A stretch of 35,388 nucleotides of DNA, from the NCBI GenBank assembly GCA_018057765.1, contig JAGPDB010000020.1:1-35388 (forward strand), written 5' to 3'. Made by a program: the position numbers and the translations under genes. Shown piece by piece: positions 17,723 through 27,407 of the stretch. How positions within the stretch are numbered: position 1 is the stretch's first letter; each line of letters opens with the position of its first letter. Origin of the DNA: Acidimicrobiia bacterium (GTDB taxonomy: Bacteria > Actinomycetota > Acidimicrobiia > IMCC26256 > JAGPDB01). The notes beneath the pieces are model-generated. The model did not search any database. It saw only the letters and a program-made list of their open reading frames with translations, and was not told where the DNA came from.

Positions 17723-19066
17723 ATGCCAGGAACCGTTATTACCGGGGCCCAATGGGGCGATGAAGGAAAAGGTCGGTTTACCGATTATTTAGCTGAACGT
17801 TCTGACTTTGTTGTCCGCTATCAAGGTGGTCACAATGCTGGTCACACAATTGTTGTAGATGGTGTAACTTTTAAACTCCAACTGGTACCTTCGGGTATTT
17901 TATATCCACATGTAACTCCAGTTATTGGTAATGGTGTGGTTGTAGATCCAATTGTTTTGTTAAAAGAGCTCGACAGTTTAGCAGCACAAGGTATTGATAC
18001 TTCTCGATTAGTTGTTTCAGGAAATGCACACGTAATTATGCCCTATCATCAAGAGATGGATGCTTTGACCGAACGTTACTTAGGTAAAAATAAACTCGGT
18101 ACGACTAAACGTGGAATTGGTCCTTGTTACGCTGATAAAGCTTTACGTGTTGGTATAAGACTTCAAGATCTATTGGACGAAAAAATCTTTCGTCAAAAAC
18201 TTGAATTGGTTTTACGTGAACGTAATATAGTTTTCACAAAAGTTTATAATCGTCTTGGTTATAAAGTCGAAGAACTTGTTGAAAAATATCGCGAGCTTGT
18301 TCCACGTTTAGAACCAATGATGGGTGATACTGTTCACATTATTCATAAAGCATTAGATGAAGGTAAAGAAGTTTTGTTCGAAGGCGCACAAGCAACTTTT
18401 CTCGATTTGGATCACGGAACATATCCTTATGTGACTTCTTCAAACCCTGTAGCGGGTGGAGCATGTACAGGAGCCGGAGTTGGCCCACGTGCATTAACTC
18501 GTATAATTGGTGTTGCGAAAGCATATGTTACACGTGTAGGAGCTGGACCTTTCCCTAGTGAACTTCCATTAGAAGAGGGAGACGTCGTTTATCCCGATGG
18601 TTATTCAAGTGACCAAATTGCACAAGATATGACTATTGGTAATTTCCTTGTGGAACGTGGACGCGAATTTGGTACAAATACTGGTCGTCGTCGTCGCCCG
18701 GGTTGGTTAGATTGTGTAATGTTAAAACATGCTGTACGTTTAAATACATGTACTGAAATCGCACTTTGTAAACTCGATGTTCTAGGCGGGCTTGATGAAG
18801 TTAAAATCTGTACGGCTTATGAGATGCCTGATGGTACTCGTATTGATCATATTCCTTATCACCAAAGCGCATTTCATGATGCTAAACCTATTTACGAAAC
18901 ACTTCCTGGTTGGGGTAAAGAAATTGAAGATGTACCAAACTTTAGTGAACTTCCTGCAAATGCGAAAGCATTCATACATCGTGTTGAAGCTATTGTTGGC
19001 GTTCCAGTAACTTTTGCTTCAACAGGACCAGCTCGAGATCACACAGTTGTAATGCCAAGAGCTTAA
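17723..19066 (+). CDS. purA: Adenylosuccinate synthetase
   Basis: Catalyses IMP + aspartate + GTP to adenylosuccinate, the first step from IMP to AMP. The 447-residue length is normal. The P-loop-like GAQWGDEGKG spans residues 8-17 with catalytic D13, and catalytic H41 lies in GGHNAGHT, both at the same positions as in E. coli. The TTKRGIGPCYADK block and the C-terminal aspartate-binding GTNTGRRRRPGW are present. The ATG follows GAGGTAGG at a spacing of about 7 nt. The product feeds PurB, encoded 2 kb downstream. The gene may share a transcript with rpmE2. Confidence 0.97.
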   Translation: MPGTVITGAQWGDEGKGRFTDYLAERSDFVVRYQGGHNAGHTIVVDGVTFKLQLVPSGILYPHVTPVIGNGVVVDPIVLLKELDSLAAQGIDTSRLVVSGNAHVIMPYHQEMDALTERYLGKNKLGTTKRGIGPCYADKALRVGIRLQDLLDEKIFRQKLELVLRERNIVFTKVYNRLGYKVEELVEKYRELVPRLEPMMGDTVHIIHKALDEGKEVLFEGAQATFLDLDHGTYPYVTSSNPVAGGACTGAGVGPRALTRIIGVAKAYVTRVGAGPFPSELPLEEGDVVYPDGYSSDQIAQDMTIGNFLVERGREFGTNTGRRRRPGWLDCVMLKHAVRLNTCTEIALCKLDVLGGLDEVKICTAYEMPDGTRIDHIPYHQSAFHDAKPIYETLPGWGKEIEDVPNFSELPANAKAFIHRVEAIVGVPVTFASTGPARDHTVVMPRA

Positions 19067-19086
19067 ATATTTTTTGTAGCACAAGC

Positions 19087-19092
19087 TAAACT
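19087..19092 (+). promoter_or_regulatory. Candidate -10 box, leaderless purD
   Basis: TAAACT (TANNNT pattern) ends 6 nt before the purD ATG, and no Shine-Dalgarno sequence is present. This is the geometry expected of leaderless transcription. Confidence 0.4.
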
Positions 19093-19098
19093 TATCCT

Positions 19099-20406
19099 AT
19101 GAGAATTTTGCTTTTAGGTAATGGTGGTCGTGAGCATGCTTTGTCTTGGCGGTTAAATCAATGCGAAAGTGTTTCAGAAATTATTGTTGGTGCAAGCAGT
19201 GTCAATCCTGGTATTAGTGATGATGGTATTGACAGTATAATTCTCGATATATGCAGTCCTGAGGAAGTTCTAAAACATGCGCAGGAATTAGAAATCGATC
19301 TTGTGATATCTGGCGGCGAGCCTCCATTAGTTGCAGGTATTGCAGATTTGCTTCGCATCAATAATATTAGTGTTTTTGGTCCAAACAAAGATGGTGCTCA
19401 ACTTGAAGGTTCTAAAGCTTGGATGAAAGAAGTACTCGTTTCATCTGGCGCACCAACAGCACAACATCAAAGTTTTACTGCAGGTCAACTTGATGTTGCT
19501 TTACAATTTTTAGTTGATCTAGAGGAGGAAACTAAAACTGGTACTTATATTATTAAAACTGATGGTCTAGCTGGGGGTAAAGGTGTTACAGTAAGCAATT
19601 CTCTTGATGAAGCACGTGATGCAGTTAAGGAGTATTTGTCTGGTCAAGCTTTTGGTGACGCTGGAACAACATGTGTAATTGAAGAAGCTATGGTTGGCCC
19701 GGAGATCTCTATCTTTGCAATTTGTGATGGTGAGAATGTTGTTTTTATCGGAGACGCACAAGATCACAAAAGAATTAATGATAATGATGAAGGTCTAAAC
19801 ACTGGAGGTATGGGAGCCTATTCCCCTGTGCCATTTGTCGATGATAATTTAGTAAAACAAATTATGGCTGAATCAATAGTGCCCACTGTTGCCGAATTGA
19901 AGAGGCGAAGTATTGATTATCGGGGAGTTTTATATGCCGGATTGATGCTCACAAAAACTGGCCCAAGATTACTTGAATATAATATTCGCTTTGGTGATCC
20001 TGAATGCCAAATTTTGATGATGAGATTTAAAGGAGATATTGCAAAAGTATTAAAAGCATGTGCTGATGGCGACTTAAATTCAATTGGTTTCGATAGTGAA
20101 CTTAATCTAACAGATGAAAGTTCTTTAACTGTTGTAATTTCCGCTAAAGGATATCCAGAGAATCCAGAAAAAGGTGCAGTGATTACGGGTATCGAACAAG
20201 CTAACGAAATTAATGGAGTTAAAGTATTTTTTGCTGGTGTAAAAAATGACAATGGGCAATTAATTGTAAGTGGTGGGAGAGTACTAAATGTTACTGCGAC
20301 TGGTGAGAGTATTGAAATCGCTCGAGACAGAGCATATAAAGCATGTGAACTAATTAATTTCAAAGGTATGCATTATCGTACCGATATCGCTTCTCAGGCA
20401 GTTTGA
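19099..20406 (+). CDS. purD: Phosphoribosylamine--glycine ligase (GAR synthetase)
   Basis: Joins glycine to 5-phosphoribosylamine using ATP, the second purine step. The 435 residues start with MRILLLGNGGREHALSW, the PurD N-terminal signature. The ATP-grasp domain follows, with KTDGLAGGKGV around D155-K161 and the metal-binding RFGDPECQ. The start has no ribosome-binding site but has a -10 box 6 nt upstream. The gene ends inside the first bases of a small membrane-protein gene, which is therefore probably cotranscribed. Confidence 0.96.
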   Translation: MRILLLGNGGREHALSWRLNQCESVSEIIVGASSVNPGISDDGIDSIILDICSPEEVLKHAQELEIDLVISGGEPPLVAGIADLLRINNISVFGPNKDGAQLEGSKAWMKEVLVSSGAPTAQHQSFTAGQLDVALQFLVDLEEETKTGTYIIKTDGLAGGKGVTVSNSLDEARDAVKEYLSGQAFGDAGTTCVIEEAMVGPEISIFAICDGENVVFIGDAQDHKRINDNDEGLNTGGMGAYSPVPFVDDNLVKQIMAESIVPTVAELKRRSIDYRGVLYAGLMLTKTGPRLLEYNIRFGDPECQILMMRFKGDIAKVLKACADGDLNSIGFDSELNLTDESSLTVVISAKGYPENPEKGAVITGIEQANEINGVKVFFAGVKNDNGQLIVSGGRVLNVTATGESIEIARDRAYKACELINFKGMHYRTDIASQAV

Positions 20407-20411
20407 TTTTT

Positions 20412-20843
20412 ATGAGAGAAAATAAAGTTCTTTATAGAGAAAATAGTTTTTCAAGTTTTTTTATTTGGATATGTCTCATAACTGGAATCGTATGGACTAT
20501 TGTTGGATTTACTTCCAATGTTTATTTATTTATTGCTGGTGTTTTTATTATCTTTTTTGCTTTCCCTCTCATTTTAATTTTAAAAAGGTTTTATTCAATA
20601 GTTTTAAAAGTAGATTCGCTTAAAGTAGGTAAAGATAGTATTAAAACTAATGATATTATTTCAGTTATAAGTGATGACGAAATAATTCCGAATCAAGATG
20701 GAAAGTTACTTGGGGGCGCTTATGATTCATTCTTCGGCCAGTCAAAGTTAACTATTAATCTTAAAGATGGAACAAAGGCTACTTTTGGGGCTTTTCGTCG
20801 CGAAAAATTAGTCGATATATTAACAGGCCAAATGAAAAAATAA
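20412..20843 (+). CDS. DUF3093-like small membrane protein
   Basis: A 143-residue protein beginning MRENKVLYREN, with two hydrophobic segments (about 16-35 and 39-57) and a cytoplasmic beta-rich domain ending in FRREKLVDIL. The YRE start, the two membrane spans and the final RRxxLxxxL motif match what I know of actinobacterial DUF3093 proteins, which have no known function. ATG 20412 is chosen; a TTG at 20403 would overlap the purD stop. No Shine-Dalgarno sequence is visible, so translation may depend on coupling with purD, whose stop is 5 nt upstream. Confidence 0.6.
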   Translation: MRENKVLYRENSFSSFFIWICLITGIVWTIVGFTSNVYLFIAGVFIIFFAFPLILILKRFYSIVLKVDSLKVGKDSIKTNDIISVISDDEIIPNQDGKLLGGAYDSFFGQSKLTINLKDGTKATFGAFRREKLVDILTGQMKK

Positions 20844-20849
20844 ATGCGA

Positions 20850-21059
20850 CTAATCCCTAGGTGAAAACCTTGGGATCTCCTTTCCATCAATAATGATATT
20901 TTCAAAAAACATATCTTTTGGTCGTGCCCATTTTTTTGACTCATCGTTTAGATCAACGTATATTATTAACTCTTCCAAGGTTTCGCTATGTTTTGCCTCA
21001 TAAATAATCTTATAAATATTTCCTTTGTAGTGTCTGTATGTTTTTCCAATAGCATCCAT
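20850..21059 (-). CDS. DUF1653-family small protein
   Basis: A 69-residue protein with the family pattern GKTYRHYKGNIYKII, then the AKHSETLE block, the YVDLN strand and WARPKDMFFENI, ending PRF. Nearly the whole chain is this single domain, which has an SH3-like predicted fold in the family; its role is unknown. A TAAAGT -10 box ends 6 nt before the ATG and there is no Shine-Dalgarno sequence, suggesting a leaderless message. It is divergent from purB with 37 bp between the starts, and converges on the small membrane-protein gene with a gap of 6 bp. Confidence 0.8.
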   Translation of the reverse strand: MDAIGKTYRHYKGNIYKIIYEAKHSETLEELIIYVDLNDESKKWARPKDMFFENIIIDGKEIPRFSPRD

Positions 21060-21065
21060 ATAGAT

Positions 21066-21071
21066 ACTTTA
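21066..21071 (-). promoter_or_regulatory. Candidate -10 box of the DUF1653 gene
   Basis: TAAAGT on the minus strand, 6 nt before the ATG at 21059. It lies 13 bp from the purB -10 box on the opposite strand, so the two promoters must overlap. Confidence 0.4.
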
Positions 21072-21084
21072 GTTCTATTTTCAC

Positions 21085-21090
21085 TAGAAT
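21085..21090 (+). promoter_or_regulatory. Candidate -10 box, leaderless purB
   Basis: TAGAAT ends 6 nt before the purB GTG at 21097. No Shine-Dalgarno sequence is present between them. Confidence 0.45.
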
Positions 21091-21096
21091 GGTTGT

Positions 21097-22404
21097 GTGA
21101 TAGAACGATATACAACTCCAGAACTTGGCCAACTTTTTAGTGATGTTTCAAGAATGTCCACATGGCTAGACGTTGAAGTAGCTGTAGCGGATGCGCTCAG
21201 TGAAGTTGGTAAAATTTCACCAGATGACATAAAAACTATTCATGATACTCGCCCAATAATTGACGAAGATTTTGTTGACAATGTTTTAGAACGCGAAGCA
21301 ATAACTCATCATGATGTTGCTGCTTTTGTTGATACCGTACAAGCGAAAATGGGTAATGACGCTGCACGATATATCCATTACGGTCTGACTTCTTCAGATG
21401 TTGTTGATACTGCTCTTTCTTTATTGCTAAAACAAGCAATGACTATTATCATTCAGGAAACTAAAGAATTAGATTCGGCACTTTTAGTAATCGCAAACGA
21501 ATACCGCCATACATATATGGTCGGACGTACTCATGGTATTCACGCTGAACCTACAACTTTTGGTACCAAGGTAGCCCTTTGGTTATTACAACTTCGTCGT
21601 GACCAACAACGACTACAAGACGCATTAACAGCAATTTCTGTAGGCAAGCTTTCTGGTGCTGTGGGAACTTTCTCAAATATCGAACCAGCAGTTGAGAAAA
21701 AAGTTTGTGAAACTTTAGGTTTAACACCAGTAAGCGCAACTCAAGTTATTGCACGTGATCGTCATGCACAAATGCTTTATGCGTTGACTTCTCTAGGATC
21801 CACTATTGAACAGATGGCATTAGAAATCCGTCATTTACAAAGAACTGAGGTTAGTGAAGCATTTGAGCCTTTCGCTAAAGGTAAACAAAAAGGTTCTAGT
21901 GCTATGCCACATAAGCGTAATCCTGTCAAGTGTGAGCAGCTTTGCGGACTAGCCCGTGTTTTGCGTGGTAATCTAACTGCGGGTTTTGAAAATGTTGCTC
22001 TTTGGCATGAACGTGATATTTCACATTCAAGTGTTGAACGCATTATCTTGGCTGATTCCCTTACTCTCGCACATTATATGACTCGTTCTATGACAAAAAT
22101 CATTTCTGGTATAGAAGTTGATGCGAAAAGAATGTTAGAAAACATAGAAGCTTCTTTTGGTGTTGTTTTTTCTCAGACAATACTCTTAGCACTTGTTGAT
22201 GGGGGACTTTCTCGCGATGAAGCTTATAGAATTGTACAAGAACTTGCACAACGAGCTTTTGCTGAGCGTATTTCTTTGCGTGAACTTTGCGAAAAAGATG
22301 AACGTGTAATTGAAATCTTGGATAACGATAAATTAGCTTCGAGTTTTGATCCTGCAAGATTAGTTGCTCACACGGAAGTCGTTTTTGATTCTATAAATAT
22401 ATAA
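21097..22404 (+). CDS. purB: Adenylosuccinate lyase
   Basis: Removes fumarate from SAICAR and from adenylosuccinate, so it serves both the AICAR branch and AMP formation. The 435 residues start MIERYTTPELGQLFSD, the usual PurB N-terminus, which fixes GTG 21097. Visible are the TSSDVVDTALSLLL helix, GRTHGIHAEP with H146 and H149, and the fumarase/lyase signature GSSAMPHKRNP (266-276) whose serine is catalytic. It is the first gene of a tight run purB-purC-purS-purQ-pyrE-purL. GTG with a -10 box 6 nt upstream indicates a leaderless transcript. Confidence 0.97.
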   Translation: MIERYTTPELGQLFSDVSRMSTWLDVEVAVADALSEVGKISPDDIKTIHDTRPIIDEDFVDNVLEREAITHHDVAAFVDTVQAKMGNDAARYIHYGLTSSDVVDTALSLLLKQAMTIIIQETKELDSALLVIANEYRHTYMVGRTHGIHAEPTTFGTKVALWLLQLRRDQQRLQDALTAISVGKLSGAVGTFSNIEPAVEKKVCETLGLTPVSATQVIARDRHAQMLYALTSLGSTIEQMALEIRHLQRTEVSEAFEPFAKGKQKGSSAMPHKRNPVKCEQLCGLARVLRGNLTAGFENVALWHERDISHSSVERIILADSLTLAHYMTRSMTKIISGIEVDAKRMLENIEASFGVVFSQTILLALVDGGLSRDEAYRIVQELAQRAFAERISLRELCEKDERVIEILDNDKLASSFDPARLVAHTEVVFDSINI

Positions 22405-22412
22405 AGGATGTT

Positions 22413-23387
22413 ATGACTCTTAATACTGACCCTAACTATTCACAGGCACCCAGTGTTCCAGAATTAGAAGCTTTAGGTTTACATCACCTATATGGCGGTA
22501 AGGTTCGAGATATCTATGCAGTAAATGACGACCAGCTCTTGCTTGTTGCTAGCGACCGTATAAGCGCATATGACGTAATCATGAGCGAAGCTATTCCCGA
22601 AAAAGGTGCAGTCCTAAATGGTATTAGCGCCTATTGGTTTGAAAATACAAAAGATATAATTACAAATCACGTTGTATCAACCGACGCTACTGATTTTCCG
22701 TTTACAGGAGCTAGCGAACTTTTACATGCTCGATCGGTATTGGTTCAAAAAACATTACCCATTCGTCTAGAAGCAATTGTACGAGGATATATTTTTGGTC
22801 ATGGCTATAGTGAATATTTGGAAACTGGCCAGATACATGGTCATCAGTTACGAGAAGGCTTGCGACTTTCTGAGAAGTTACCTAATCCCATCTTTACTCC
22901 AACCTCTAAAGCTGAAGAAGGTCATGATGAGTCGGTAAGTGTAGAGATTGCACGAGATTTAGTTGGGGCTAAAGTATATGATTTTATTAAGGATGCTTCT
23001 ATAGCCTTATATGAATATGGTGTGAAACGTGCAAACGATGTCGGAATAATCTTGGCTGATACTAAATTCGAATTTGGTTTTATAGCTAATAGTGATGGTG
23101 CGTTAAGTGGAGGTAAATCCGAGAGCTCTATAGACGACATTATATTGATTGATGAAGCAATGACACCTGATTCTTCTCGTTATTGGGAGAGTTCTACCTA
23201 TTCGGTGGGAATTTCTCCGGCTTCTTTTGACAAACAATTTTTGCGAGACTGGCTTGAAGCTCAACCTTGGGATAAAACTGCTCCGGCTCCAACATTGCCA
23301 CAAGATGTTATTTTTGGTACCCGTGAACGCTATGTTGAGGCATATGAACGAATAACTGGAGATTCGTTTTCGAGCTGGGTAGGTTAA
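22413..23387 (+). CDS. purC: Phosphoribosylaminoimidazole-succinocarboxamide synthase (SAICAR synthetase)
   Basis: Couples CAIR with aspartate using ATP, giving the substrate of PurB next door. The 324 residues make it the longer form of the family. Signatures are YGGKVRDIY near residue 27, the SDRISAYD and LPIRLEAIVRGYIFGHGYSEY blocks, and LADTKFEFGF for the nucleotide site. The ATG lies 8 bp after the purB stop, with AAAGGATG as ribosome-binding site. The C-terminal stretch (about 250-324, PASFDKQFLRDWLE and the final ERYVEAYERITG) is complete. Confidence 0.97.
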   Translation: MTLNTDPNYSQAPSVPELEALGLHHLYGGKVRDIYAVNDDQLLLVASDRISAYDVIMSEAIPEKGAVLNGISAYWFENTKDIITNHVVSTDATDFPFTGASELLHARSVLVQKTLPIRLEAIVRGYIFGHGYSEYLETGQIHGHQLREGLRLSEKLPNPIFTPTSKAEEGHDESVSVEIARDLVGAKVYDFIKDASIALYEYGVKRANDVGIILADTKFEFGFIANSDGALSGGKSESSIDDIILIDEAMTPDSSRYWESSTYSVGISPASFDKQFLRDWLEAQPWDKTAPAPTLPQDVIFGTRERYVEAYERITGDSFSSWVG

Positions 23388-23440
23388 TACCATATCACTA
23401 TAATAATTTTTGCAATTTAGTTCTATCGATCAAAAACTAC

Positions 23441-23446
23441 TATTCT
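23441..23446 (+). promoter_or_regulatory. Candidate -10 box, leaderless purS
   Basis: TATTCT ends 6 nt before the purS ATG, with no Shine-Dalgarno sequence between. A second promoter inside the pur run would allow purSQ-pyrE-purL to be expressed apart from purBC. Confidence 0.4.
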
Positions 23447-23452
23447 ATATAT

Positions 23453-23716
23453 ATGGCAAACTTCAATGTAAAGATACAAATTTCTTCTCTTCCTGGAGTA
23501 TTGGATCCAACAGCTGCAGCTATATTGCGTGCTTTACCTGCACTTAATTTTCAAGGTGTGACTAATGCGCAAGTAGGAAAAACAATTACTTTTGATCTTG
23601 AATCAACAAATGAGAATTCCGCAAAAGAAGAAGTAGAAAAAATGTGTGAAGAATTATTAGCAAACCCAGTAATTGAAGTCTATAGTTTTGATATCAATGA
23701 ATCGGCTAATGCCTAA
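23453..23716 (+). CDS. purS: Phosphoribosylformylglycinamidine synthase, PurS subunit
   Basis: The 87-residue accessory subunit that bridges PurQ and PurL in the three-part FGAM synthase. It starts MANFNVKIQISSLPGVLDPTAAAI, followed by the LNFQGVTNAQVGKTITFDLE block, and is of normal size. The stop overlaps the purQ start by one base (TAATG), giving translational coupling. The start is probably leaderless. The 65-bp gap after purC is the widest in the cluster and carries the candidate promoter. Confidence 0.95.
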   Translation: MANFNVKIQISSLPGVLDPTAAAILRALPALNFQGVTNAQVGKTITFDLESTNENSAKEEVEKMCEELLANPVIEVYSFDINESANA

Positions 23717-24423
23717 TGGTTGATGTTTCTACTAAACCAACAATTGCAATCATCATTTTCCCAGGTACTAATTGTGAACTTGATGCTCAACATGCTGTAA
23801 CTATTGCTGGGGCAAGTACAAAGATGATGTGGCATAGTGATACAGATTTGTCTGGAGTTGACGGAATCATCATTCCTGGTGGTTTTGCACACGGCGACTA
23901 TTTACGTACGGGTGCAATAGCTCGATTTTCACCAATAATGAAATCAGTTGAAGAATTTGCCTCTAGTGCTAAACCGGTTTTAGGGATTTGTAATGGATTT
24001 CAAGTATTGTGCGAAGCGAAACTATTACCTGGTGCCCTTAGAAAAAATGACGGCATGAAATTTTTGTGTAAAGAAGTTGAGTTGGAGGTTGTCAGTAATA
24101 ATTCGCCTTTAACTTCTGAATTGGAAATAGGTGAAAAGGCTACAATTCCAATAAATCATTTCGAAGGCAGCTATACATGTAGTGATGAGACTTATAAAAC
24201 GTTAGTTTTAAATGATCAAATAGTTTTGCGTTATGTTAATAATCCAAATGGTTCTAAAGAATCAATTGCAGGCATCTGTAATATAGAACGCAATGTTGTT
24301 GGTTTGATGCCTCATCCTGAACGTGCATATGAAGAAATATTAGGTTCAACAGATGGCAAAAAAATGATTGATTCTTTTGTGTTAGCAGCAACAGAATCAA
24401 AAGCTAAATTAATTGACGCTTAA
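23716..24423 (+). CDS. purQ: Phosphoribosylformylglycinamidine synthase, glutaminase subunit PurQ
   Basis: The class I glutamine amidotransferase that delivers ammonia to PurL. The 235 residues contain the nucleophile C92 in GICNGFQVL and the His-Glu pair H200 and E202 in PHPERAYE. The oxyanion region GGFAHGDYLRTGA is also present. It overlaps the purS stop by 1 bp. The glutamine-binding and catalytic residues are all intact, so the complex should use glutamine. pyrE begins 16 bp downstream. Confidence 0.96.
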   Translation: MVDVSTKPTIAIIIFPGTNCELDAQHAVTIAGASTKMMWHSDTDLSGVDGIIIPGGFAHGDYLRTGAIARFSPIMKSVEEFASSAKPVLGICNGFQVLCEAKLLPGALRKNDGMKFLCKEVELEVVSNNSPLTSELEIGEKATIPINHFEGSYTCSDETYKTLVLNDQIVLRYVNNPNGSKESIAGICNIERNVVGLMPHPERAYEEILGSTDGKKMIDSFVLAATESKAKLIDA

Positions 24424-24439
24424 TTTGGAAAGATGAAAG

Positions 24440-25021
24440 ATGAAAACTATGGAATTAAGGCCAACACAACAACTTATAGTTGATGCTTTTAAAAAGCACT
24501 GTGTTACGGAAGGTGATTTCACCTTGGCTTCTGGGCGAAAATCAAAATGGTATTGCGTAGGTCGAGATTTAACTTTTCGAGGTGATTCTATAGAACTTGT
24601 TGGTCATGGAATAATGGATGCTCTAGTTGCAGCACAAGAAACAACTGGAAAAAATTTAATCGATTTTGATGCAGTTGGCGGAATAGTTGTTGGCGCTATT
24701 CCTGTTGCGATGGCAGTTGCTTCAGTTACTGGAAAAAATTCTTTCGCAGTTAGAAAAGAACCTAAAGGTCACGGCGACGGTGCATTAATTGCTGGTCCTT
24801 TAAAACCAGGTCAGAAAGTATTAATTGTAGAGGATACAGTTACAACTGGTGGGTCACTTATTCCTTCTATTGATGCAGTCCAAGCTTATGGCTGCACTGT
24901 AGTTGCAGTTGCTGCTCTTCTTGATCGAGGTGGAGAGATTTCGAAAATTTGTGAGGATAGAGATTTAACTTTCGTTAGTTCAATAACCGCACCAGATCTT
25001 GGTTTTGAATTCGGATCTTAA
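24440..25021 (+). CDS. pyrE: Orotate phosphoribosyltransferase
   Basis: Converts orotate and PRPP to OMP in pyrimidine synthesis. The 193 residues include the PRPP loop VLIVEDTVTTGGS near 131-143, the FAVRKEPKGHG catalytic-loop region and the N-terminal FTLASGRKSKWY typical of OPRTases. GGAAAG stands upstream of the ATG. Its place between purQ and purL, with gaps of 16 and 25 bp, is unusual because it splits a pair that is normally adjacent and puts a pyrimidine gene in a purine operon. A PRPP-dependent pathway link is the only obvious logic. Confidence 0.93.
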   Translation: MKTMELRPTQQLIVDAFKKHCVTEGDFTLASGRKSKWYCVGRDLTFRGDSIELVGHGIMDALVAAQETTGKNLIDFDAVGGIVVGAIPVAMAVASVTGKNSFAVRKEPKGHGDGALIAGPLKPGQKVLIVEDTVTTGGSLIPSIDAVQAYGCTVVAVAALLDRGGEISKICEDRDLTFVSSITAPDLGFEFGS

Positions 25022-25046
25022 ATTAAAATAGTTACTAGGAGAAAAA

Positions 25047-27407
25047 TTGACTGTAGTAGAAAAAGAATCGATAATGCCTAAAGACAAAAAACCTATTTAT
25101 CAACAACTTGGTTTAACAAAAGAAGAATACCAAGAAATTATAAAAGTATTAGGTGATCGTGAACCCAACGATGTTGAACTAGCAATGTTCTCAGTAATGT
25201 GGTCAGAACACTGTTCATATAAATCTTCACGGAAATATTTGAAAAACTTTCCAACAAAAGGTGAGCATGTTTTAGTCGGCCCAGGCGAAGGTGCTGGGGT
25301 GATTGATATCGGTGATGACATGGCACTTGCTATTCGTATTGAATCACATAATCATCCAAGTGCTATAGAACCATACCAAGGTGCGGCTACTGGTGCTGGC
25401 GGTATTTTGCGAGATATTTTTTCTATGGGTGCTCGCCCTATTGCTTTATTAGATTCATTGCGATTTGGAACTCTTGATGATGCTCGTACTCGCTATATAG
25501 CTGAAGGAGTGGTAAGCGGAATTAGCGGTTATGGTAATGCTGTTGGTGTACCTACTGTTGGTGGTGAAACTGTTTTTGATAAATGTTATAAAGGAAATCC
25601 TTTAGTCAACGTTATGGCATTAGGAGTTTTGCCGAAATCTCGTTTGATGTTGGCACGTGCAAGTGCTTCAGAAGATGAAAGCGGTGTAGGTAATTTAGCT
25701 GTACTTTTAGGTGCATCCACAGGTCGTGATGGTATAGGTGGAGCATCTGTTTTAGCTAGTGCTTCGTTTGAAGATGACGTAGAGGTAGCGCGTCCTACTG
25801 TTCAAGTTGGCGATCCATTTACAGAGAAAAAACTTATTGAAGCAACTTTAGAATTATTAGATAAGAAACTTGCAGTTGGTGTTCAGGATTTAGGTGCTGC
25901 TGGTATCTGCTGTGCAACTTCAGAATCTGCTGCTGCTAGCGATATGGGTATAGATATTGATTTAAGCGCTATTCATTTACGTGAAAAAGAAATGACTGCT
26001 CCAGAAATTATGACTAGTGAATCGCAAGAACGAATGTTGATTATTTGTACGCCAGAAAAATTAGATGAAGTTTTAGCATTGGCAACAAAATGGGAGATCG
26101 ATGCTTCGCTAATAGGAAAAATCACTGATACTAAAAGATTTATTATTAGAGATAAAGGTTTTGATGGTGATGGCGGAGAAATAATGGCGGATGTTCCAGT
26201 CGGGGCACTTGGCGATGGCCCTTTATACGATAGGCCAAATGAAGCCGATCCAGAATTAGCAACTCGTCAAGAGAGCGATGTTGATCAAGCTTTACAAGAA
26301 AAATATGATTGTATAGAAAACTATAATAATTTGGCTTTAGAACTTCTAGCGCAACCCAATATAGCTTCAAAAAAATGGATTTTTTCACAATATGATCATC
26401 AACTATTTTTGCAAACAGTAGAGAAACCAGGTGGGGATGCATCGCTACTTCGTATTCATGGTGCTAGTGCAGGAGTTGCACTTAGTGTTGACGGAAAAGG
26501 ACGATGGGCAGGCTTAGATCCTTATAACGGCGCAATAGCTATCTTGCTCGAAGGCTTGAGCAACATTGCTTGTGTTGGAGCAACTGCAAAAGCTATGGTA
26601 AATAATCTAAACTTCGGTTCCCCTGAAGAACCTGCTGTTATGAATAGTTTCGATGAAGTTATCAATGGTGCAAGTGCTGCTTGTATTGCGGCCTCAATTC
26701 CAGTGGTCGGTGGTAATGTAAGTTTTTATAATCAGAGTAACGGTGAAAATATTGATCCAACTCCGGTGTTTGGTATTGTTGGAACTGTTGAGAATCTTAA
26801 ATATCGTGCACCAGGAATTAAATTTAGCGGTGATGACGTTTTAGTATTGCTTGAAACAGCACAGTATGCAAATTCTTCGTTTGATGATCGTGACGATGTT
26901 GTTTTAGCTGGTAGTGAATTGGCAACTATGAATAACGAGCGTGAAGGTATGTGTCCTGTCGTTGATTTAGAACTTTCAGTTAAAACTATTGAGGCAGTTC
27001 GAGATTTTGTATTTACACAAATGCAAAGCGAAATCAATACGCGTAGCTTGAGTGCAATTCATGATATTTCTAAAGGTGGATTATTAGTTGCTCTTTGCGA
27101 AATGGCTTCAAGTTCAGATTGTGGTTTTGATGTTGCAATAGATGCTAATGCTTCCGCTCTTTGGTCATTATTCGCCGAAGGCCCCGGCAGGTTCATTATA
27201 TCTGTTAAACAAGATTGTCTAAATGATGTTATGTCTAGTTTTAATTCAGAATTACTAAGTACAACAGTAATTGGTAGAGCAGTAAAAAACGAAAATCAAA
27301 ACCATGGAATAATTAGATCTGGTGCTCAAGAAATTATAAATCTTGAACTAAATGAAATTAAGGATACATTACAAAATTCTTTAGAAAAAGCTATTCACGA
27401 TAAGTAG
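25047..27407 (+). CDS. purL: Phosphoribosylformylglycinamidine synthase, PurL subunit
   Basis: The ATP-using synthase subunit of the PurSQL complex that makes FGAM. At 786 residues it is the small form that needs separate PurS and PurQ, both present just upstream. Conserved blocks are [15 protein letters not shown] near residue 50, [18 protein letters not shown] and [13 protein letters not shown] 25047 is chosen because TAGGAGAAAAA lies directly before it; ATG 25074 is the alternative and would remove nine residues. The last 13 bp overlap a minus-strand reading frame that extends the APS-kinase-like gene. No terminator hairpin is seen after the stop. Confidence 0.96.
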   Translation: MTVVEKESIMPKDKKPIYQQLGLTKEEYQEIIKVLGDREPNDVELAMFSVMWSEHCSYKSSRKYLKNFPTKGEHVLVGPGEGAGVIDIGDDMALAIRIESHNHPSAIEPYQGAATGAGGILRDIFSMGARPIALLDSLRFGTLDDARTRYIAEGVVSGISGYGNAVGVPTVGGETVFDKCYKGNPLVNVMALGVLPKSRLMLARASASEDESGVGNLAVLLGASTGRDGIGGASVLASASFEDDVEVARPTVQVGDPFTEKKLIEATLELLDKKLAVGVQDLGAAGICCATSESAAASDMGIDIDLSAIHLREKEMTAPEIMTSESQERMLIICTPEKLDEVLALATKWEIDASLIGKITDTKRFIIRDKGFDGDGGEIMADVPVGALGDGPLYDRPNEADPELATRQESDVDQALQEKYDCIENYNNLALELLAQPNIASKKWIFSQYDHQLFLQTVEKPGGDASLLRIHGASAGVALSVDGKGRWAGLDPYNGAIAILLEGLSNIACVGATAKAMVNNLNFGSPEEPAVMNSFDEVINGASAACIAASIPVVGGNVSFYNQSNGENIDPTPVFGIVGTVENLKYRAPGIKFSGDDVLVLLETAQYANSSFDDRDDVVLAGSELATMNNEREGMCPVVDLELSVKTIEAVRDFVFTQMQSEINTRSLSAIHDISKGGLLVALCEMASSSDCGFDVAIDANASALWSLFAEGPGRFIISVKQDCLNDVMSSFNSELLSTTVIGRAVKNENQNHGIIRSGAQEIINLELNEIKDTLQNSLEKAIHDK

